Assembly (NCBI GenBank): GCA_017437965.1
Contig: JAFRWN010000073.1
Location: 1-48,115, forward strand
DNA from: Lachnospiraceae bacterium
GTDB taxonomy: Bacteria > Bacillota > Clostridia > Lachnospirales > Lachnospiraceae
DNA: 48,115 nt
Reading direction: 5' to 3'
Shown one piece after another: positions 23,540-32,631 of this stretch. How positions within the stretch are numbered: position 1 is the stretch's first letter; each line of letters begins with the position of its first letter. The position numbers and the translations under genes were made by a program. The notes beneath the pieces were generated by a model that saw nothing but the letters and a program-made list of their open reading frames with translations, searched no databases and was not told the origin of the DNA.

Positions 23540-24841
23540 TTATGCATAAAGTTTTCTTCTATCTTCATGATGCTTGCTCTTACCTTCGGAATGAGGAAGA
23601 TCATTGAAGTGAAGCAGTGTAACCTTTGCTTTAAGACCTACGATCTGGCGGATGACGGACTGAACCTTCGCTGCATAAGCTGCTTCATTGAAGCCTTCCT
23701 GTGCCCAGATTCTGTCTTCAAGCTCTACCTGAACCTCAAAGGTATCCTCGTTGCCGATACGGTCAACAATTATCATATAGTGTGCGGTGCAACCGTCAAC
23801 GGTAAGCAGTGCTGCCTCAACCTGTGAAGGGAAGACATTTACGCCGCGGACTATCATCATGTCATCTGTACGTCCCTTGAAACGCTGTATTCTTGCCATG
23901 GTTCTTCCGCACTTGCACTTCTCATAGCGAAGGCTTGTAAGATCCTTGGTCCTGTAACGGAGAAGCGGCATGCCCTCTTTTGTAAGTGTAGTGATCACAA
24001 GCTCTCCTGTCTCACCCTCGGGAAGCTGCTTCATTGTTACCGGATCGATGATTTCGGGATAGAAATGATCTTCCCAGATATGAAGTCCTGCATGATACTC
24101 GCAGTCGGTAGCAACACCGGGTCCCATGATTTCGGTAAGACCGTAGATATCATATGCCTTGATGTTAAGCATTTCCTCAATCTGTGCCCTCATGTTATCG
24201 GTCCAGGGCTCAGCACCGCAGATTGCATATTTAAGTTTTATCTTGTCAAGCAGCCCCTGGTCTCTTAGGGTTTCTGCAACATGAAGCAGGTACGAAGGTG
24301 TACATGCAATTGCTGTAACCTCGCAGTCTATCATCATGTCGATAAGCTTCTTGGTGTTACCGGTTGACATCGGGATTACCAGTGCACCGAGATATTCTGC
24401 ACCGTAATGTGCACCGAGGCCGCCGGTGAAAAGGCCGTAACCATAGGCAACCTGTATAATGTCATCTCTTGTAATGCCAATCATTGCCATGCATCTTGCA
24501 ACAACTTCTGCCCAGATGTCGATGTCGCGTCTTGTATAAACAGCTACCTTGGGCTTTCCTGTTGTTCCGCTGGATGCCTGAAGGCGTACAAGCTCAGACT
24601 TTGGTACGGAAGCGAGACCGAAAGGATAGGTATCCCGAAGGTCAACATAGGTAGTGAAAGGAAGCTTTTCTATGTCGTCAACTCCCTTGATGTCGCCGGG
24701 CTCAAGTCCGAGCTCCTGCATTTTCTTACGGTAGTACTCATTGTTGTGGTAAACTCTGTCTACCAGTCTCTGAAGCCTGACATCCTGCAGGCTTTTCAGT
24801 TCCTCTCTGGTCATACACTCTTTGGTCTCGTTCCAGATCAT
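23540..24841 (-). CDS. paaK: Phenylacetate-CoA ligase family AMP-forming enzyme
   Basis: 433 residues, full length. The P-loop SSGTTGKPKVAVY, the YGLTEIMGPG motif and the RGVNVFPSQVE hinge place it in the PaaK group of adenylating enzymes, which form aryl-CoA from aryl acids and ATP. In anaerobic Clostridia such ligases often accompany indolepyruvate/phenylpyruvate oxidoreductases, but none is near here. It is first in an operon with the flavodiiron protein. Aryl acid activation (phenylacetate, indoleacetate) is expected; the exact acid is unknown. Confidence 0.9.
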   Translation of the reverse strand: MIWNETKECMTREELKSLQDVRLQRLVDRVYHNNEYYRKKMQELGLEPGDIKGVDDIEKLPFTTYVDLRDTYPFGLASVPKSELVRLQASSGTTGKPKVAVYTRRDIDIWAEVVARCMAMIGITRDDIIQVAYGYGLFTGGLGAHYGAEYLGALVIPMSTGNTKKLIDMMIDCEVTAIACTPSYLLHVAETLRDQGLLDKIKLKYAICGAEPWTDNMRAQIEEMLNIKAYDIYGLTEIMGPGVATDCEYHAGLHIWEDHFYPEIIDPVTMKQLPEGETGELVITTLTKEGMPLLRYRTKDLTSLRYEKCKCGRTMARIQRFKGRTDDMMIVRGVNVFPSQVEAALLTVDGCTAHYMIIVDRIGNEDTFEVQVELEDRIWAQEGFNEAAYAAKVQSVIRQIVGLKAKVTLLHFNDLPHSEGKSKHHEDRRKLYA

Positions 24842-24887
24842 TTTGCTTTATCCTCCCGGGGAAATTATTTTTATTACATTAAGGTTA

Positions 24888-24916
24888 AATATACCATAAA
24901 TCTTAAAAAAACACAA
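24888..24916 (-). promoter_or_regulatory. Candidate promoter for paaK/flavodiiron operon
   Basis: Minus-strand TTGTGT (24911-24916) and TATATT (24888-24893) with a 17-base spacer, about 45 bases before the ATG at 24841. Confidence 0.5.
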
Positions 24917-24924
24917 GAAAAACA

Positions 24925-25027
24925 TGGGGTTACCCCCTCATCCGTCTGCTTCGCAGACACCTTGTCCTCGCCGGACGGGCATCGAATCGCTCTGCGATTC
25001 GATCAGCCCACAAGGAGAAGGCTTTAA
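24925..25027. repeat. Intergenic repeat with nested hairpins
   Basis: GTCTGC-TTC-GCAGAC forms a hairpin at 24944-24958. A second, branched structure spans 24960-25015: CCTTGT/ACAAGG outside, GGGC/GCCC next, and a perfect ATCGAATCGC-TCT-GCGATTCGAT hairpin (24981-25003) inside. The leading CCCCCTCATCCGTC and the trailing AAGGCTTT match, from memory, the ends of a dispersed intergenic element common in gut Firmicutes. It lies past the SNF2 gene stop. Confidence 0.65.
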
Positions 25028-25039
25028 GGGAGGGTTCTA

Positions 25040-27271
25040 TTAGTCAGTTTTCTCCGGCTCATCGTACTTCGCCTGCAGATCCTGCCATTCTTTTTCCTTT
25101 GCCTTATTATCGGCTTCTTCCTGCTCTTTGCGGACTCTTTCCTGCTCCATTTCCATGATGGCCTTCTGGGTCTTTTCATCAACCTCAAGGCTTTCCTTGG
25201 CCGCAACGGACTCATCCGCAAAGCTGTCGAAAATCCTCTGCTTTTCTTCAAGCATCTTGACTATCTGCTCATCAACTGTATCCTCGCAGAGCAGGCGGTA
25301 AACAAGAACATTCCTTACCTGACCCATACGGTATGCACGTGAAATTGCCTGATTTTCAATCGAAGGCTTAAGCTGTGGCTCGCAGAGCACAACAACGCTT
25401 GCAGCCTGGATATTCAGTCCTGTACCACCGGCCTGGATCTGTGCAACCAACACCTTTCCGGCCTCGGCAGCCGTGAATTCATCAACCAGCTCCTGACGTT
25501 TTTCGGGCGTGATCGCACCGGTGATCGGACCTATGCATCTGTCACCGAGGCTTGCCATTACTTTTTCTATTGTCTTTACGAAGAACGAGAAAACGATAAC
25601 CTTCCTGCCCTCGTCCGCTGCCCTTTCGCATAGTTCGAGAAGCCTTGTGGTTTTGGATGAATTTTCGACGGAATACTCGTCAAACTTCCATGAAACCTGA
25701 CGCATGTCAACAAAGCTTTCCCGTACAACCGCAGAATAGTAGGCCTGCTTCTCAGGCAGGGTAAGCTCGCACCATTCCTCCGCCTCGGTAAGCTCGGGCA
25801 GCTCCGTAAGTACTGCTTCCCTTGTTCTTCTAAAATATACCGGAGCAATCGTTTCCCTGAACAAAGGCGCATCGGAAAGGCTCTTTAAATTTTCAATCTT
25901 TCCTGCAATCTCAGGCTGGAGACAGCCGATAAGAAACTGCATTTCATCTACCCTGTTTTCAAGAGGCGTACCTGTCATAAACAGCACCCTCTCCACATTT
26001 TTACGTATATCAAGCAGGTTTTTCGTTCTCTGTGCCTGCGGATTCTTTACATAATGAGCCTCATCCACAACCATCATTGCCACTTTGAATTCAGGCTCAA
26101 GTTCAACCTTGCCAAGCGACTCATAGTTGGTAACAAGCACTCCTCCCTTTTCCTTCCATTCATCCACACCTGTCATCAGGGTATTTCCGTGAAGCTTTAC
26201 GGGCACAAGATCACTGTGCTTCTTTAATTCCCTGCACCAGTTTTCGATTACGCTGGCAGGACAAATGACGACAAAGTGCGTCGCACCGGCATTCCTTACC
26301 GACACCATTGCAGCAATGGCCTGAACGGTTTTACCAAGACCCATCTCATCGCCCAGAAGGACATTGCCCTGGGCAAGTATATACTGCACGCCGAACATCT
26401 GGTAGCTTCGGAGTGAACATTTCAGTCCGGTAAGGTTCAGCTCAACGCTTTCAACCTTCTTCGCCATCTCCTCTGGAAGTCCGTAAAGCGTGCCCTTGTT
26501 GTCGACCTGTCCCTGGCTTACTTTTTCAAGCAGAGCAAAATAATCCGCAGCATTTTTTTCGAAATCCTCACGGTAAATATTTCTCGGCGGATTCGTTACC
26601 TTTCCGAAAAGATCGATAAGTTCCCTGCTCTTTTCTCCGAAGGAACCGTAAAGCAGAAGGTCTATGGAGCTCACCATGTCCTTTGCGGTCTGCTTCTTCT
26701 GTGAGTTCGCCATAAACCATTTCATCCTGCCGGTTGCGGGTTCCGAAAGCACATAGGCATTGGTTATCGTCTCATGGGCGGTATCATAGTACTGCTTTGC
26801 AGCCTTACGAAGCGGAGGGAGCTTGCGGCTGATATAGAGCGCACGGATAAGCGTGTCGGCCTCGGGCGTTTTATCGTCCATCGTCAGTTTGATATGAAGG
26901 GACTTATGGGCGTTTTCAGCAATCTTATCGGAGTTTTCCCTGATCTTTCTTGCCATCTGCTCACCAATTCCCCTTACCATGGTAAGCTGGTTCACGCTCA
27001 GGTTTTCAAGCTGCCAGACGTTCTTTATTCCGGCATTCCGAAGTAGCGAGGTTCTGATGCCGTCTTTGTCGCGGTTTACTTCCTCGACATCAACGTTCAT
27101 GAGTATCTCCTTTAATTCATCGAACACAAACGTATCCAAAGCCGCCCTGACGGTTCTGTTTGCCTTTGCCTCGCTGTCCTTGATCTTCTTAAGCTCATTG
27201 TCGATGAACATGATGGTATTTCTGGATTCTTCGACCTTCGCATAATCGGGGTTGTTACCGAAAAGTCCCAT
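25040..27271 (-). CDS. SNF2-family DEAD/DEAH helicase-like ATPase
   Basis: 743 residues. A helix-hairpin-helix (NQLTMVRGIGEQMARKI, about 95-110) precedes the motor. Motor motifs: Walker A GDEMGLGKT (307-315), DEAH in MVVDEAHYVKNP, MTGTPLENR, and C-terminal GGTGLNIQAA and QAISRAYRMGQ (motifs V and VI). A charged coiled coil closes the protein. It is a cytosolic DNA translocase; the HhH domain suggests contact with DNA. No restriction or modification gene lies beside it. The single-gene setting fits a housekeeping RapA/SNF2-like protein that remodels DNA-protein complexes, although a defence role cannot be excluded. The gene is divergent from the HAD phosphatase at 27477. Confidence 0.93.
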   Translation of the reverse strand: MGLFGNNPDYAKVEESRNTIMFIDNELKKIKDSEAKANRTVRAALDTFVFDELKEILMNVDVEEVNRDKDGIRTSLLRNAGIKNVWQLENLSVNQLTMVRGIGEQMARKIRENSDKIAENAHKSLHIKLTMDDKTPEADTLIRALYISRKLPPLRKAAKQYYDTAHETITNAYVLSEPATGRMKWFMANSQKKQTAKDMVSSIDLLLYGSFGEKSRELIDLFGKVTNPPRNIYREDFEKNAADYFALLEKVSQGQVDNKGTLYGLPEEMAKKVESVELNLTGLKCSLRSYQMFGVQYILAQGNVLLGDEMGLGKTVQAIAAMVSVRNAGATHFVVICPASVIENWCRELKKHSDLVPVKLHGNTLMTGVDEWKEKGGVLVTNYESLGKVELEPEFKVAMMVVDEAHYVKNPQAQRTKNLLDIRKNVERVLFMTGTPLENRVDEMQFLIGCLQPEIAGKIENLKSLSDAPLFRETIAPVYFRRTREAVLTELPELTEAEEWCELTLPEKQAYYSAVVRESFVDMRQVSWKFDEYSVENSSKTTRLLELCERAADEGRKVIVFSFFVKTIEKVMASLGDRCIGPITGAITPEKRQELVDEFTAAEAGKVLVAQIQAGGTGLNIQAASVVVLCEPQLKPSIENQAISRAYRMGQVRNVLVYRLLCEDTVDEQIVKMLEEKQRIFDSFADESVAAKESLEVDEKTQKAIMEMEQERVRKEQEEADNKAKEKEWQDLQAKYDEPEKTD

Positions 27272-27391
27272 GTTGCTGCCCTCCGTGAGATATGTTTAGG
27301 GTTATTTTAGCATATTTTTAATATGTAGTATATATCTTTTTGCAGTTATTTGACGCTACTTCCCGTGTAAAAAGCTTTTGGGCTTCACGCC

Positions 27392-27420
27392 TTGACAGAA
27401 ACGGGAAATACGGTTATGAT
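27392..27420 (+). promoter_or_regulatory. Promoter of the HAD hydrolase gene
   Basis: TTGACA (27392-27397) and TATGAT (27415-27420) with a 17-base spacer, 57 bases before the ATG. The -35 box is perfect. Confidence 0.8.
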
Positions 27421-27476
27421 ATCCCAAACAGGAAATATTTACCGAGTAAAACAACAATTGGGAGATATTAAAAGCC

Positions 27477-28190
27477 ATGAAATACAAAGCAGTGATTTTT
27501 GACATGGACGGAACGATACTTGATACCGTTTCGGACCTTATGGATGCGATAAATTATACGATGGATCTTACCGGACACATGCATGACTATGATTATGAAA
27601 CCACGAAGCTTCTTTTCGGTAGCGGCGTGAAGGTTGCTTTTGAGCGTGCGCTTGCGCTTGAAAACGGAGCTCCTTTCTCGGCACTTGAGGCAATAGGCCA
27701 GACAAACGAGGGTGAGGAATATGGTGTACATGAGGACGAAGTAAAAAAGCTTATGGAAATCTACCTGCCCTACTATAATTCACACTGTCTTGTAAAGACG
27801 GGTCCATATCCCGGAATAAATGAACTGATTGCCAGACTTCGTTCCGAAAACGTGCTTACAGCTGTTGTTTCAAACAAGCCCGAGGCTGCGGTAATCTCGC
27901 TTGTAGACGAGCTTTTCATGGGTCTTTTTGACTATTCCGCAGGTGAAAAGCCCGGCACAAAAAGAAAGCCCGCACCTGATATGGTACGGGCCGCTCTTGA
28001 TCATTTTAAGTTATCCGAAAAGGATGCAGTCTATATCGATGATTCCGAAATCGACATGCTGACCGCCAAAAACTCGGGACTCGACTGTATCTGCGTCGAC
28101 TGGGGTTTCCGCGGAAAAGATTTTCTCACAGACCATGAAGCAAAAATCATTGTTTCCGACTGTGACGAGCTTTACCTTGCTCTGAAATAA
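27477..28190 (+). CDS. HAD-family hydrolase, phosphoglycolate phosphatase-like
   Basis: 237 residues. HAD motif I is FDMDGTILD (Asp9 nucleophile, Asp11 acid-base), motif II VVSNK, motif III RKPAPDM and motif IV YIDDSEIDM. A helical cap (about 20-95) places it with phosphoglycolate phosphatase and beta-phosphoglucomutase relatives. It is a cytosolic phosphomonoesterase of unknown substrate. Its stop lies only two bases from the stop of the convergent C11 peptidase gene, with no terminator between them. Confidence 0.9.
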   Translation: MKYKAVIFDMDGTILDTVSDLMDAINYTMDLTGHMHDYDYETTKLLFGSGVKVAFERALALENGAPFSALEAIGQTNEGEEYGVHEDEVKKLMEIYLPYYNSHCLVKTGPYPGINELIARLRSENVLTAVVSNKPEAAVISLVDELFMGLFDYSAGEKPGTKRKPAPDMVRAALDHFKLSEKDAVYIDDSEIDMLTAKNSGLDCICVDWGFRGKDFLTDHEAKIIVSDCDELYLALK

Positions 28191-28192
28191 GA

Positions 28193-30595
28193 CTAATTGG
28201 CAAGACTCTGTATATCTTCCATTATCTTATCATAGGAATATTCTGTCAGCTTCTGCTCTCCGTCCTCGAAGGAAAGGAATGCACAGTCACTATGATAGCT
28301 TTCACCGAAAGCATCATAAAGGGTAAAGTAGTAAATATACATTTCATCACCCGAACTGTCAACCACCTGTTCCTTGTTGATCATCTGCTTCTTGCTGTCA
28401 TATTTAGCTGCACCGAGGGTACGCTTTTCATAGCCTTCTCCCTCGATCAGTATGGTATAAAGAGGCTCGATCTCATCTCCGTCCTTCAGTTCCCTGAAGT
28501 CCTTGGATGCAACACCGCTCTCGTCCGAAGGTACATATGCATATAATATCTTATAAGTTCCGTCTGCCTTTTCATAGCTGAAAAGCACATTTACCGTCTC
28601 ACCGTTTACCCTTGCAGGGAAGCTGTAGATGTCTCTTTCCGAGGTTTCCTCGGTTATGTAGGCCGGCAGGACATTGTCATTAAAGGTAAACCATGTTCCG
28701 TCGAAGCCGTCAAGGAATTTTCCGTTCTCGAAATCTGCCTGAATGTCTCCGGTCTCTCCGAGTTCCATTACAACAGTACTGCCCTCATAATTGATCGCAA
28801 CGATAACAAACATATCAACTCTTACAAGTCCGTCAAGACCCTTTGTGATATTGAGCTCAAGCTTGTCATCTTTGTTTATCGTTGCCGCTCCGTCAAGTAC
28901 GTACTCTTCACTACTGATGGCAGTTTCAGGTTCCACATCGCTGCTGGCTTTTTCCTGGGCCTCATAGACTATCTCTACATCTGTCTCCCAGTAATCGCCC
29001 ATCTTTTTGTCAAGGTAGGACGCATACCAGTAATATTCGGGCATGTAGCTGATGTTTTCTACATAAGGGTCAAGAGTTGCAGCCATCTGCATCCTAACAG
29101 CTCTCTTGTAGGTAGAATCACTCTCGCCCGGATAATTGGTCTTATAGTATTTTTCAAAACCGCTGACAAATCCGGTGTCGGGGCAGTAGAACATCAGACC
29201 AGTGGTCTTGCTTCGTGCCACACCCTGTACACTGTAGATATTGTCTTTGATTATCTTTGCGATATTGTCATCGGCCTCACTGTCGTTCATGAAATCCGAA
29301 ATGTTCTCGACATAATTTCCGAGATCGACAAGTGCAGGAACGCCGTAGGTGTCGGATCCGAAATGCTCGGCATCCTGCGATGCCCTCTGGAATGCCGTGA
29401 AGCTTTCCATGTCATAGGTACTGTAATACATGTACTTTGTGAGCTCGGAAAAGTTTTCCATCAGCTCGTCCATGCAGGAAAGGTCGATCATCGACATGGT
29501 GGAACGTGAGAAAATGTTTTCTGCATCATAGGCATCCATGCCGGTCTTCTCACTTGCATTTTCACCCTTTTTGATGAAACTGTTGCATATTGTTTTGCCA
29601 AGGTCGGTAACGTCACAGTTCGTATTTTCAGAAAGATAGTTGAGGACTTCCTTGTGGGACCAGCCGATAGCAGGCGCAGATTCCTCGGAAGCTACCATGT
29701 AATCCGCATAGTCCGTAATTGCTGCTGCGAATTCTATCGATGCGGTTACGCAGGTTTCAAAGCCCATGATGTCAAAATGGATTCCTCCGTCCTCAAGGGC
29801 CTGTCTGAGCTCGCTCATTACAAGGCAGTCATTCTTCAGGCTGCCGTCATCGACTTTACTTTTGTTGTCATAGTAATTGTAGAACTTGCCATCATCATCT
29901 TTATAGAAAAGGGTATCACATTCTATGCAGCCGTAAGGCATCTCATAGCCATGATCCCAGAACACAAGCATATAATGCTTTGCGGGATAGTTTTCGGTAC
30001 CCCATTTGATGAAATCGGACAAAGTCGAAGCCTCGCCCATCGAAGCAAGCTCTGCGCTCTCAAGCACTTCAACCTCATCGTCGGTAACCCTGAAGCGTCC
30101 GAGCTTATCCTCGGGTATGTCGATCTTTGACCAGATATTTCCCTTGAACTCGTCGTTACGCCACTGTCTTGTTCCGCCGGTTTCAACTATTACATTGATC
30201 TTGTCGGAAATATCCGCTTTGCCCATTTCGGAAAACATCAGGGAAGCATAGGCTATATCCCTGCCGCCCTTCACATATTCAAGGTCTGTTCCGCAGACAT
30301 AAAAAAGCAGAGTCCAGTCGGAATCGGCATTTTCGTCTCCGCCCTTGCCTTTACCGGACGATTCCTTTTTTCCGCCGGACGAGGACGACTCCTTACCGGA
30401 TGATGAAGATTCCTTACCACCGGACGAGGAAGACTCATTGCCTGCTACCGGGTTATCCGTGCCCATGGTCTGCTTGCCTTTGTTTTTCTTGTAATCTTTA
30501 CTTACCTTTACGGTAGCAAAAACGATGAAGCCCGCGAGAATAAACACGAGGGACAGTATCACGATCACTGCAATTTTTCTATTTTTATCACTCAT
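28193..30595 (-). CDS. Clostripain-family (C11) cysteine peptidase, membrane anchored
   Basis: 800 residues. An N-terminal transmembrane anchor (about 8-29) is followed by a low-complexity linker with repeats of ESSSSGGK (about 53-85). The C11 domain has catalytic His215 in VFWDHGY and Cys282 in MGFETCVTAS. A C-terminal beta-rich region (about 550-800) resembles no domain I recognise. C11 enzymes cleave after Arg/Lys and usually self-process. The anchor places the enzyme outside the cell, on the surface. The ATG at 30595 has GGTGG just before it, and an in-frame ATG at 30610 lacks such a site. It has no operon partner of obvious function. Confidence 0.9.
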   Translation of the reverse strand: MSDKNRKIAVIVILSLVFILAGFIVFATVKVSKDYKKNKGKQTMGTDNPVAGNESSSSGGKESSSSGKESSSSGGKKESSGKGKGGDENADSDWTLLFYVCGTDLEYVKGGRDIAYASLMFSEMGKADISDKINVIVETGGTRQWRNDEFKGNIWSKIDIPEDKLGRFRVTDDEVEVLESAELASMGEASTLSDFIKWGTENYPAKHYMLVFWDHGYEMPYGCIECDTLFYKDDDGKFYNYYDNKSKVDDGSLKNDCLVMSELRQALEDGGIHFDIMGFETCVTASIEFAAAITDYADYMVASEESAPAIGWSHKEVLNYLSENTNCDVTDLGKTICNSFIKKGENASEKTGMDAYDAENIFSRSTMSMIDLSCMDELMENFSELTKYMYYSTYDMESFTAFQRASQDAEHFGSDTYGVPALVDLGNYVENISDFMNDSEADDNIAKIIKDNIYSVQGVARSKTTGLMFYCPDTGFVSGFEKYYKTNYPGESDSTYKRAVRMQMAATLDPYVENISYMPEYYWYASYLDKKMGDYWETDVEIVYEAQEKASSDVEPETAISSEEYVLDGAATINKDDKLELNITKGLDGLVRVDMFVIVAINYEGSTVVMELGETGDIQADFENGKFLDGFDGTWFTFNDNVLPAYITEETSERDIYSFPARVNGETVNVLFSYEKADGTYKILYAYVPSDESGVASKDFRELKDGDEIEPLYTILIEGEGYEKRTLGAAKYDSKKQMINKEQVVDSSGDEMYIYYFTLYDAFGESYHSDCAFLSFEDGEQKLTEYSYDKIMEDIQSLAN

Positions 30596-30611
30596 ACTTT
30601 CCACCATCATA

Positions 30612-30637
30612 AAAGCCCCATCATCTGACGGGGCTTT
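30612..30637 (-). terminator. Hairpin between hypothetical and C11 peptidase genes
   Basis: AAAGCCCC pairs with GGGGCTTT (loop 10 bases), followed on the minus strand by TTTTATG. It lies after the stop of the gene at 30642 and just before the peptidase gene's start, so it may limit read-through into the peptidase. Confidence 0.7.
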
Positions 30638-30641
30638 GTTA

Positions 30642-31448
30642 CTACATCTTGAATGATACCTTCATTGAAAGGTAATTTCTGAAATCCTTGTATTCCTTCT
30701 GGGTAACATCGACAGGATGCGTCTCCAGATTAGCCCAGGCATTTGAAAGATGATAATAGCTTGTTCCGTAACGCTCGATAATGAACGAAGGAGTCATCTG
30801 CCAGAGCTTGAATACCGAAATATCCTCCAGCTCCTGCTCGGCAAGAGCCTGTATTGATTTCTGGGCACCCATGAAGGCACTCATTCCGTCAATGATGCCG
30901 TAAACATCATTTCCGACACGGTCAAGGATTTTGAGCGACCTCGCCGTCATCTGTCCGAGTATTGCCGCCATCCTGTCAAACTTGGAATTCTCACTCTTCA
31001 TTTCGTCAAGCTTAAGGAAATAAGCCACCCTTGCCTCAGTATAGCCCGCACGGAAATCCGACCAGCTCTTGAAGGACATACCCATCTTTCTTGTGAAAAG
31101 AAGCGGCATATCGATGGTTCCGATCTGGTGGTCAAGACAGTGCTGAAGCTCTCTTACGAGTATACGCACTGCTTCCTCTTCGGTAAGGTCATGGGTAGCT
31201 ACCACAGCGGCATAGCTCTCGTCAAGTGACATAGGCTCAAACCAGCGGCTGCGTCTTCTTTCTACCATATTCTGACCAAGTCCGAGAAAAGCCGCCTTGT
31301 TTGCATCCTCGGGTCTTGCCTCTCTCCATGCTTCCTTGAACTCCTCATGAATACCGATATTGGTATTTGCGGGCATTACAAGTATCGCACCCTTGTCCCA
31401 GTCAATGTATTCTTCAACTCTTTTTATGATATCTTCTTTATTAAGCAT
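30642..31448 (-). CDS. Unknown protein with degenerate zincin-like motif
   Basis: 268 residues, cytosolic by appearance (no signal peptide or transmembrane segment). I do not recognise a named family. In the middle, VRELQHCLDHQ (Glu100, His103, His107) resembles a HExxH zincin site whose first His is Arg99, and GYTEARVAYF (Glu138) resembles the third-ligand helix (E-x-R-A-D) of such enzymes. It could be an inactive relative of a gluzincin or bind metal through His103/His107. The start is uncertain: an ATG at 31448 has GGAG 11 bases upstream and a GTG at 31457 has it too close. Confidence 0.75.
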   Translation of the reverse strand: MLNKEDIIKRVEEYIDWDKGAILVMPANTNIGIHEEFKEAWREARPEDANKAAFLGLGQNMVERRRSRWFEPMSLDESYAAVVATHDLTEEEAVRILVRELQHCLDHQIGTIDMPLLFTRKMGMSFKSWSDFRAGYTEARVAYFLKLDEMKSENSKFDRMAAILGQMTARSLKILDRVGNDVYGIIDGMSAFMGAQKSIQALAEQELEDISVFKLWQMTPSFIIERYGTSYYHLSNAWANLETHPVDVTQKEYKDFRNYLSMKVSFKM

Positions 31449-31572
31449 ACGATCCACGTCTCCATGATCTTTTGGTATGTTGATATAAATGTATCATATT
31501 TATCGCAAATTTGCAAGAAGAAAACTTAATTTCGTGTTACTTTTTTATTGAATTTGCACAAATATTGGTGTT

Positions 31573-32631
31573 TCAAAGCCTGGAGAAATAATCATCAATC
31601 TCATCGAAGAGTTCCTTATTGACCTCGGAAGCCCTCACTCTGTCAACATCCGAATATATTTCATCCAGAACCTCCTTCGGAAGCCTGAATTTATCGGTCA
31701 CATTATGCTCTTTCATCGCAGTTCTGACCTTTTCGTCAATTTCCTTCACATAGTGCTTTGCCGAAAGGGAAATGAACATATCCTCATGGCCTGTTCTCTC
31801 GGGATAATCAAGTTCCTTGAACCTGACCCTCGGATTTTTGATTTTGTTTTTATGGTTTATGATACCCGCGCCATAGAAATTGACATAGGTATCTCCGATG
31901 CCGTGCATGATAAACACAGGGATTTTCCGCTTATTGATTCCTTTGATTGCGGAAAGATTTGCAAATTTTCCAAAACGTTTCCGGTAAAAAAGCTTTACCA
32001 TCGGATAAACGAGTTTTGCAAACGTTTCACCATATTCAAGCCTTCCGAGCTCCTCTGTTACCTCCATCGGAGTCGAGAATCCGGAAACGGAAATCACTCC
32101 GTCCACATCGTCCCTGAGATTCAAGACCGCACAGACGGAATATCCTCCCTGGCTGTGACCATATAAAAATCTTTTCCTGTCTTTAAGCGAAGGATCCGAA
32201 TTAACATAATCAAGAGCTGCATCAAGGTCAAGCACGCCCTGTACCAGACCTCTCGCATCCTTTCCTTCACTGTCTGCCGAACCGGTATTGTTGTAGGCAA
32301 AAACAGTATAGCCTCTCTTAACAAGTTCTGCTATTCCGGAAAGATAGTCCTCGTGCCATGAAAGGATACCATGGGAAAAGACTATCAGCCCTTTTGTGTT
32401 TTCCTCTCCGTAAACATAACCCTGAAGTTTGTTTGTGCCCGAGAAAAAGCTTACCGGTCGTCTCGGAATGGGATCCGGCATATCCTTATAGGTCATTGTA
32501 AGGGAATATGCGTGAGGCTCCCATTTCGGAAACATCAGATTGAAAATCTTTTTTACTACCATGTAAGTGCCGGCAGTATATGCACAGGTCGCGACCGCTC
32601 CGCCGGCAATTACTTTGTTTTTAAGTTTCAA
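31573..32631 (-). CDS. Alpha/beta hydrolase, membrane anchored
   Basis: 352 residues. An N-terminal hydrophobic segment (about 6-26) is followed by an alpha/beta hydrolase: oxyanion region SHGILSWHED, nucleophile Ser160 in LYGHSQGGYS, acid Asp in MHGIGDTYVN, and His in ERTGHEDMF. It is likely an esterase or lipase-like enzyme at the membrane; substrate unknown. The start is TTG overlapping the TGA of the upstream lipoprotein gene (TTGA), with GAGGAG nine bases before it, so the two genes are translationally coupled and probably act together. No terminator was identified in the AT-rich DNA past the stop codon. Confidence 0.87.
   Translation of the reverse strand: MKLKNKVIAGGAVATCAYTAGTYMVVKKIFNLMFPKWEPHAYSLTMTYKDMPDPIPRRPVSFFSGTNKLQGYVYGEENTKGLIVFSHGILSWHEDYLSGIAELVKRGYTVFAYNNTGSADSEGKDARGLVQGVLDLDAALDYVNSDPSLKDRKRFLYGHSQGGYSVCAVLNLRDDVDGVISVSGFSTPMEVTEELGRLEYGETFAKLVYPMVKLFYRKRFGKFANLSAIKGINKRKIPVFIMHGIGDTYVNFYGAGIINHKNKIKNPRVRFKELDYPERTGHEDMFISLSAKHYVKEIDEKVRTAMKEHNVTDKFRLPKEVLDEIYSDVDRVRASEVNKELFDEIDDYFSRL

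Noticed and set aside
25040..27271. SNF2 helicase as part of a defence island
   Set aside because: No restriction, nuclease, methylase or other defence gene is adjacent; neighbours are ordinary genes and a repeat. Kept as a stand-alone ATPase.
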